Part shown: positions 22,002-28,504 of the stretch, piece after piece
How positions within the stretch are numbered: position 1 is the first letter of the stretch
Layout of the letters: every line of letters begins with the position of its first letter
Assembly (NCBI GenBank): GCA_011800805.1
Contig: MPNW01000244.1
Location: forward strand, 6,684-35,187
Source: Hirudo medicinalis
Lineage: Eukaryota > Annelida > Clitellata > Hirudinida > Hirudinidae
Length of the DNA stretch: 28,504 nt
Reading direction: 5' to 3'
The notes under the pieces: generated by a model
Database searches by the model: none
Told to the model about the DNA's origin: nothing
The model's input: only the letters and a program-made list of their open reading frames with translations
Position numbers and translations under genes: made by a program

Positions 22002-23477
22002 GGGGCAAAATGAAGCGATGCTTTATGTCGCCCCAATTAAATTATTGGGAACATAATTTTGTGTTATATCTGATAAAATGATGTTCTCAAAATATACTTT
22101 TGTAGGTTTTTAAAGATATCACTTTTAAATTAACATTGGGAGGAGTTGCACTCATAAATTATTCATGTGCAGGAGTGGATAAAGCACTATTCAGCACTAA
22201 GCCTATATATTCAGAAGTGGCTCGTGAAGTTAATGCAGTGATGCCAACTTCTGGCTATAAATCAAATCGAAATTTTTTTATGATGAACAAGAAAAATTGA
22301 TTGCCAAATATTTAATAATTGCTGATGATAAGTAATACGGATTGTCGCCTAAAGATGCACGAGTTCTCGCCTACCAGTGTGCTGCTAGATTTAATGTGAA
22401 ATTTCCTCATCTGGTGAAGATTGGCTTTCTAGTTTTATTTTGCAAAATCCAGTACTCTCTATCCGAACACCAGAAGCCATGAGCTTGGCCAGAGTCACAA
22501 CTTTTAATGCAACAACTGTTAATTTATTTTTTGACAAACTATCAAAAGTTATTGATTGCCATGCTTTTCAAGTTATATTGATATTTATAATCTTGATGAA
22601 ACTTGAGTTAAAACAGTGCAAAGGCCTTCAAAAAATTATTATACATAGGGGAGTTAAACAAAATGGTGCATTGACATCTGGGGAAAGAGGTCAATTGACT
22701 ACTTTAGAATTAGCTGTAAATGCCAGTGGAAATTCCAAACCACCGATGTTTGTGTTTCCACAGTTAATTTCCAACCACATTTCATAAGAGATGGCCCAAC
22801 TGGCTGTGATGTAGCACATCCCTCAGGATGGATGACTGACATAAACTTTGTTGCTTTCTTGAAACATTTTATAACACATGTTAAAGTTTAGATCATCCTG
22901 TCCTTCGCTGATGGACAATCACAATTCTCATATCAGCATTGAAACAATTGCTCTCTGCAAACAGCACAGTGTGGTAGTGCTTACGTTTCCACCATATCGT
23001 GGTAATAAATTACAACCGCTTGACCACAGTGTGTAAAGGGCCATTTAAAAAATATTTTAACAGCTACTGTGACGCATGGATGAAAACTAGTCCTGGAACC
23101 AATATGACAATTTACATTCTACCAGGAATAGTAGCTCAAACCTCCCACATGCTATAACACCAATGAATATACAGGCGGGACTTCGGGTTTCTAGAATTTG
23201 GCCATTCAACCATTTTGTATTTGTACAAGAAGATTTTTTTCCCTGCACAAGTTACAGATCGCCCGATCCCAGAGCCAACAGTACCTTCATCTTCAACTCT
23301 GATGCTTTCATCAGACAATAAAGTTGAATTAGGTAGATAATTGTTTCTTATTATTTATAAATTTAAAAAAACTATTCTACTGTAGATAATTATTTTTGGA
23401 AACGATGATGAAAAAATGTAATAATTGAGAATGAAATTGTATAGTAAAGATCTCCCCTAAGTAACCAATTTTACCCC
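22002..23477 (+). mobile_element. Pogo/Tigger-like DNA transposon remnant, tentative limits
   Basis: The limits are set by a short inverted similarity flanking the transposase pseudogene: ggggcaaaat at 22002-22011 and attttacccc at 23468-23477 (complement ggggtaaaat, one mismatch). Terminal repeats with a GGGGCAAAAT-type core occur in some pogo-superfamily elements, and the 1.5-kb span fits the usual size. TA target duplications could not be confirmed. Confidence 0.4.
22280..23320 (+). pseudogene. Degenerate pogo/Tigger-like transposase (DDE superfamily)
   Basis: Fragments in shifting plus-strand frames follow the order of pogo/Tigger transposases. A CENP-B-like lead (LSPKDARVLAYQCAARFN, about 22340-22400) is followed by QNPVLSIRTPEAMSLAR from 22440. 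Next come FNATTVNLFFDKLSKV (22500-22550) and a YNLDET catalytic segment in another frame (about 22580-22605). GVKQNGALTSGERGQLTTLE then leads into a P-P-M-F-V-F motif near 22740. Later come GPTGCDV, a D-x-H/Q-x-SH region (about 22910-22935), and a PLDHSV motif near 23020. Several stops and frameshifts make it non-functional. Confidence 0.75.
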
Positions 23478-23788
23478 AGTTACCCGAACAATAGGTCGAT
23501 AATTCTTACCAGATTTATAGCGTTTTGAATAGCATTTAGCCATGATTTTTGATGTTAGGTTTAGCATGCAATCAATTGCTTAATTAACAATATTACATTA
23601 AATGTAAATATTATTTAAAAACAACGACATTTTTAATATATACAATGACGTACAATATGATAAGTAAAATCATTTTACGATTTTAAAACAGATTAACCTT
23701 GTTAGCATAGGTTCATTTTTGGTTAATTTATGTAGACGGAAACATAGCTGTCATATTTGAGTAGTTACAAAGTCGAAAAAAGGTGGAA

Positions 23789-24670
23789 ATGAATAGCTTC
23801 GGTGAGAGTGGTCAACCAGATTTTACTTCGAGCAATTATGCCTACGGCTCTAGTGGGGCCAGTGGACAATTCGATATAAAACAATTCTTGAGGAAGCCCC
23901 AAGTCATATGCAGATTATTCACATTGGTTGGTAAAATATCGGATGTTTTTCATAATTTGTAGTACAACATGTGTTGCTTGTTTCTTAGCTATTTGCGGTT
24001 ATCGTAGCCGGTTGCATTGGAAGCCAAGGATGGGAAAACGATAGCTGTAAATTCAACGACACTCCAAGTACTTGCAACTATGGCGTATTTCTCGGTCTAC
24101 TCTCGTGTGTCATCGCTGTTGCATTTGTCGTGCTGGATTTCATGTTTGACAACATGAGCAATATCTTGCACAGGAAATATGTTGTCATTTCTGATATACT
24201 TGTTTCTGGTAAGAGCATTAATGATATATATTGTTTTTAATGAGTTCATTATTTTAATGAATAATTCATAGTAGCCATTTACTGTTTGTCATCTAATGTA
24301 AAGCAATCCTTAAAAAGAAAAATCAATTTTATGAATTTCTTTAATTATTTAACAGGGCTCATGGCTTTCTTGTGGTTTGCCTGCTTTTGTGACTTAGCTG
24401 ACAAGTGGAGGAATACAATAAACATTGAAAGTCTTGGTGGTGGAAGATCTGCATTGGAAGCAACCGTAGCATTTTCATTCTTTTCCATCGCATCATTTGT
24501 AAGTGTCATTTTGCTTAATTCCAAAATTATCTATTAGATCCATGACTTTCTTTCAGGGCATACTAACCACTCTTGCAGTAAAGAGATACAAAGGAGGAGT
24601 TTCTCAAGGCCTTGATCAGTCTCCCTACACTCCTGACCCTTTCAGCAACCCAGACAGTTTCTCACCATGA
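23789..24670 (+). CDS. SYNGR: Synaptogyrin (204 aa, 4 exons)
   Basis: Exons 23789-23926, 23989-24208, 24356-24498 and 24557-24670 join in phase. The protein has a short glycine/serine-rich cytosolic N-terminus, then FDIKQFLRKPQVICR just before the first membrane segment (the family has a similar FDP..LVRQP..ILR). Four membrane segments lie at about 41-58, 78-99, 112-134 and 150-172. Family motifs include a luminal loop with two cysteines (C66, C75), C-N-Y-G-V before segment 2, SDILVS and AFLWFACFCDLADKW in segment 3, and AFSFFSI in segment 4. Known family role: MARVEL-domain tetraspan proteins of synaptic-like and other secretory vesicles. The C-terminal tail (about 35 aa) is shorter than in vertebrates. 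The exon 1 donor (TTG|gttggt) was chosen because the nearby gtaaaa breaks the frame. Confidence 0.93.
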
Positions 24671-25124
24671 ACCTCTGTTGTGTTGAGGCAGAATTTCAAA
24701 ATACTTTGTTTTTACTCAAAGTCCCATCCTTGGGTCGTGCCTGCTTAACTCTTAAAACAATGTTTATTTTTTTGAGGGTGAGTAATATTACTTCCAACCT
24801 ATGCTTGTGCAATTTATTTGTGGTATATTTATTGGTATATTTTCATGTTTTGGAACATGCTGTCATCCCAATGAAAATTGCCATGAAGACTTGCATATAA
24901 TCTGACCCACCTCTTGTTCCAATTTAATTTTTCTGCAATCTCCAGATAAATTGGGTTTTTGATTTGTTTGAAGTGACTTTTCTAAGCTTAAGCTGGTTGC
25001 ATCCATTGCAATCAGGTTTTGGAAAGTTATAAAGTGGCAAGGTTGTCATTGGTTACATGCCCAGATGTTAATTGTTAAACAATCAGGCCATCACAAATCG
25101 AGACATTTTATGCAGTGAATTTTA
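24671..25124. other. Convergent 3' region between synaptogyrin and WDR74
   Basis: 454 bp shared by the 3' ends of synaptogyrin (+) and WDR74 (-). An open stretch at 24667-24900 starts across the synaptogyrin stop in another frame and looks like a shadow of 3' UTR. Nothing else is recognised. Confidence 0.6.
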
Positions 25125-27656
25125 TTAAATTTTAATTTTCTTGGACTTCGTCCCGGCGTCACCTTTGCCATTTCTTTTTTGTGGCTTTAAATTTTCATCA
25201 TCTTGGATCACCTTCATCTGAGACCAAATCTCTGAGTCACTAGCATCATCACCACCATCATTTTCAACATCTTTAGTTGAGGTTTCCTAAGTTGAATAAA
25301 CAGTTAAATAACTCCACCAAAATTAAGAAAGAATTTATGGTTAAATACAAGGACTTCATGACTTACTTTGGAGTATCTTTTTGAAGTATTGTCCTTGATG
25401 TTTACATCATCTAAATTTGATTTTAGAAGAAGGCAATTCAATCTTGCCTTTAAAAATGACTGGAAAGAGGCGGTTCACATGGTTGAAATTGTGTAAGACA
25501 ATGTGTAATCCATTTATATTTAGAAATACCTTGTGGACCAAAGATTTGTCCATTATGTCATATATCCTCAGGAACCTATCAAGGCCACAACAGGCAAACA
25601 AATTCTTAGATGGGATGCACTCCACAGACTTTACTGCTCCTGTGGGACCTTTGTACTTGTGTACTAAATGACCTGGGCATCAGGATATGTACGTAAGGGT
25701 TTTTTCAGTTAAGAAATGTCAATTAACTTCTAGCCAACCTGACTTCCCTCTGAAATCAAGCAGACCTAAATGTCCTTGTGAGCTACCTACAATCACCTGC
25801 CTTAAGAAATACCAATCTTAAGTAACAATTTATAAATTCACAACAAATGGAGAGCTTAGGATATAAGCTTACATGTTGTCATTGGCAACAGATATGCTGG
25901 AAAGTGGACAGTCTTCAAATTGTACTTCCATTACGGGTCTCTTCTGACATTTTGGGTCGTACAGCCGAACCTAAAACATTTATATTTGAGAAATATTTGA
26001 CTCTGCCATGTCTGTTCCATTAAATTGAAATTTCTTTTAGACTACTACATGCCTTAAATATTAATTGTAGTTCACTTAAATAGTGCCATAAGCAGTGTCA
26101 GTATTAGTGATTTTCATTAAGCATTTATAAAGTGCTCCTTCCGAGTGCACTTGTGGTGATGCAGGCTGGGTTGTAAACATGACAAGCTACTGCTGTTGCT
26201 TTTCTTATCATGTGCAGGAACACAACCCTCTGAGCTACCTTGCAAACATTAATGCAAAATGATGCTGAATTATTCAAATGATTAGAATTATTCAATTGAC
26301 AGTACCTTACTTTAATGGGGATATATTATAACAGTATCAAAATGTACCTGGTGGTAACTTGTGCTTGTGAATATTTTTTGGGATTGTGGTACAAATGCAG
26401 CACTGAGGACCCAGACAGGAACTCTCAAGTTCAGCCAGTCATTTTTTACCTGAAGCAAAACAAATGTTTGCAAATAAGATAAACAAAGTTGTTTAAGGAA
26501 AATGTTCAAACATTTTTGGCTGTGAAAACATTGGCAGCTGAGGAATTGAGATCCCAAATCTTGAGATCATTTTCTCTTCCTCCTGTAGCTATGAGATTGG
26601 ATGATTCTTGGCTTTTTGTCATGCAACCTACATTAGGTCCCAAATCTTTCGTGATCTGTGGCTATAAGACATTTTTTCCATCATCATTTGTTTAAGAGGC
26701 ATTTAACTTAAGCAAATCCCACCTCTGCTGAGAAATCTTCTGACCAAAGCCTTAACAATCCACTATTTGTGCAAGTCAGGAGATTGCTAGTGACAAATGT
26801 TATAACATGTAATGGTGTTGGGACTTATTTATTTTGTTGCATTTAATTGTTTTCATTACAGTAATATTTATGAAATCACTACACAAATTCTAAGTCCCAC
26901 AAAAGCCATGGTAAAACTCGTCAATGAATACTTGTTGTATTTGCAGAGCCCAATAAGTTGTCCATCATCACCACCAGAAAGATCATGAGTCACATAGAAT
27001 CCTGTTGAATCAAAGAGCTTGATTTCTTGTTTCAGTGTTCCAACACAAACCTGTTTCCCAAAAACATTTTCCAAACTAAGAAGAGTAAATGAAATGATTC
27101 ATCGATGAAAGTACATTTACAAACTTCCTGTTCTGCTTCATCATTCCAACACATGCAAACAATATCATTTCCTTTCACTGAGGTTGCAATATTTGACCAT
27201 TCACCATTTTTTAGTGACACACCTGCATATCAAAGTTCATAAGTCCATTTTACTTCTATATTTAAAATTTTGACACAATGGTTTTTGTGAAAACCTTGTA
27301 CTTGTAATTAATGTGTCCTTATATTTTATTTGTTTCACAAACTGACCAAATAACACAAAAAAACATAATAACATTTGAAGCATTACATGATTTCCATCTG
27401 CAAATGAACACTTAACAACCCATACAATACGATACAATTTTTGTCAAACTGTTAAATTCATATATGGACCATTTAATTTTTTTTTCAGATAGACACCAAC
27501 TTATCAAGATGTAACGTTTTGCAAGTTAAATTCCCTTGCGGAACCAGCAAAGCAGTCACGCACCATTTAATTTTTTATATTTACTGATCAAATGATTAAG
27601 ATCTAACCTTTTAGGTAGCCGTTTTGTGATCCGACAATAACGTGAAACGACTCCAT
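25125..27656 (-). CDS. WDR74: WDR74 (Nsa1-like) ribosome biogenesis factor (373 aa, 11 exons)
   Basis: Exons in gene order (minus strand): 27656-27608, 27222-27125, 27050-26932, 26786-26723, 26655-26512, 26449-26348, 25970-25873, 25800-25739, 25672-25530, 25447-25367, 25286-25125; all phases agree. Landmarks shared with human WDR74: an N-terminal VGSQNGYLKG strand, IATGGRENDLKIWDL, the signature NDWLNLRVPVW followed by STSYHQVRLYDP, VIVGSSQGHLGLLD, and FACCGLDRFLRIYD, then LNCLLL. The tail is acidic and then lysine-rich (SKKIKI), as in other nuclear family members. Length is close to human (385 aa). Known role: WDR74/Nsa1 is a WD40 propeller on early nucleolar pre-60S particles, removed by the AAA ATPase NVL/Rix7. 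The gene converges with synaptogyrin. Confidence 0.93.
26086..26253 (-). mobile_element. tRNA-derived SINE, copy 4 (WDR74 intron)
   Basis: This copy lies in the WDR74 intron 25971-26347, in the same orientation as the gene. The minus strand has a near-perfect A box, TAGCTCAGAGGG (complement of 26226-26237). The derived B box is ATGTTTACAACCC (complement of 26168-26180). They are followed by CAGCCTGCATCACCAC and a body alignable with copy 1 down to its gccata motif (26088 and 389). It provides the uninterrupted body against which the insertion in copy 1 can be seen. Confidence 0.7.
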
Positions 27657-28191
27657 GTTTGGAATATCGTCCTAATAACAACAAAATAACTATATCGCTA
27701 AGTGAACAAATCAATTCCTGATCACATACAAAGAAATATGTATATATTTTTACTATGTTTTGTTAACCTTTAAATGATATGAATAAACTTTGTTTACGTT
27801 TTAGCAATATTTGCGATTAAATAACTAACAATTAATTTATTTAAACCAACATTCTCGAATTTATCGAATAATGAGTAGTAAACAAAATCGTAGATATCCT
27901 CTACTGTTTAACTGAATCTCTGTGCTTTGGCAATATTTAAGGACCCAGGCCGCCGAGAGGTCTAATGAATTTGTCCAATTCACCAAGTTATGCTGATCTA
28001 GCCTCGAAATTTGTATCTGAGTGATACCGGCCGATGACACAATGAATGTTCTTGAAGCTCTGTTGAACATATGCCACTCTAATCAAACTCTGAATCGTTA
28101 TCGTTATAATGGCCATATAAATACCAGAAAACATTTTTGGTAATGAGAACACACATTGCAGAGGAGCGGAATTTTCGAGTGTGGCGAAATT
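27657..28191. other. Intergenic region between WDR74 and the LINE
   Basis: 535 bp upstream of the WDR74 start; it must contain the WDR74 promoter. A minus-strand open stretch at 28070-27861 has no recognisable family. The last 40 bp or so (from about 28150) have higher GC and may be the 5' UTR of the LINE that follows. Confidence 0.5.
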
Positions 28192-28504
28192 ATGGCTACG
28201 GACATCGATGAGAGAATGGAGGAAGGGTTTCAGGTTGTCGCAGGGCGAAAACGCAGGAGAGTCGCGTCCTCAGCGTCCTCAGCGTCATCGACAGCCTCCG
28301 AGGCTTCGAAAGAGACCTTGACGAAGATATTCATAAGGACCGAAACCAAGAAGCTGAACCCAGCCAGGGTTCAGCGACAGGTGAGCGAGTTGGTGGGCAG
28401 GAAGGATGTTAAGATTATTTCATGCAATAATCTTCTCATCGTCCTTGCCAAGAATGATGCGGAGATAGCCATGCTATCTCAAATAAAGGATTTGGACGGT
28501 GTTT
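28192..28504 (+). mobile_element. Non-LTR retrotransposon, 5' part of ORF1 (runs off window)
   Basis: From ATG 28192 the frame stays open for 104 codons to the window edge. It begins MATDIDERMEEGFQVVAGRK, a lead typical of LINE ORF1/Gag-like proteins (an FQVV..KRRR type start). A basic patch and a serine/alanine-rich linker follow. Next is a beta-alpha segment IFIRTETKKLNPARVQRQV ... VKIISCNNLLIVLAKN, resembling the RNA-binding region of Jockey/CR1-type ORF1. Base composition is clearly more GC-rich than the host genes and there are no stops, so the copy may be young. A zinc-knuckle region and ORF2 would be expected beyond the window. The family assignment is tentative; a host gene is the alternative. 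Confidence 0.6.

Noticed and set aside
23136..23318. Minus-strand 60-codon frame
   Set aside because: Antisense shadow of the decayed Tigger transposase C-terminus.
1..28504. CRISPR arrays, prokaryotic operons, ribosomal RNA or intact tRNA genes
   Set aside because: No regularly spaced repeats and no rRNA-like or functional tRNA-like sequences were seen; the tRNA-like pieces are decayed SINE heads.

Overview
The window is AT-rich animal DNA. Its genes are broken into many small exons by short introns (mostly about 55-500 bp) with GT-AG boundaries, and the genes are metazoan: an ATAD3-type mitochondrial AAA ATPase, WDR27, an NK2-like homeobox gene, a synaptogyrin and WDR74. The proteins are compact, introns are small, and repeats include a tRNA-derived SINE, a LINE, and hAT, Tc1 and pogo/Tigger remnants. 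This fits an invertebrate, possibly an early-branching lineage, but I cannot name the species. No prokaryotic features are present. All gene models were built by hand from splice sites, reading phase and family similarity, so coordinates are predictions.

Layout. 1-327: the 3' end of a gene with a DUF4806-like C-terminus. 340-2600: repeat-rich DNA holding a SINE with a nested retroposon, a GC-rich 71-bp tandem repeat, and a short degenerate LTR element on the minus strand. 3168-6774 (+): complete ATAD3 (16 coding exons, 597 aa). 7602-14037 (+): WDR27 (22 or 23 coding exons, about 780 aa). 14442-15371 (-): a small highly charged protein, convergent with WDR27. 16816-20981 (-): an NK2-like homeobox gene, predicted as two exons separated by a 3.7-kb intron that contains a dead hAT transposase. 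21225-23490: dead Tc1 and pogo/Tigger transposons. 23789-24670 (+): synaptogyrin (4 exons). 25125-27656 (-): WDR74 (11 exons), convergent with synaptogyrin. 28192-28504 (+): the 5' part of a non-LTR retrotransposon ORF1, running off the window.

The cellular genes do not form a pathway. They are a mix of housekeeping genes (mitochondrial ATPase, ribosome biogenesis factor, WD scaffold), a vesicle membrane protein and a developmental regulator. Mobile DNA is concentrated at the left end and around the 5' part of the homeobox gene. Four diverged copies of one tRNA-derived SINE family, all on the minus strand, lie in intergenic DNA and in introns of ATAD3, WDR27 and WDR74. I found no clearly new biological system. 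The most useful items for follow-up are the SINE family with its nested insertion and 14-bp target duplication, the homeobox gene's predicted distant first exon, the GC-rich tandem repeat, and the perfect hairpin near 20335-20377.
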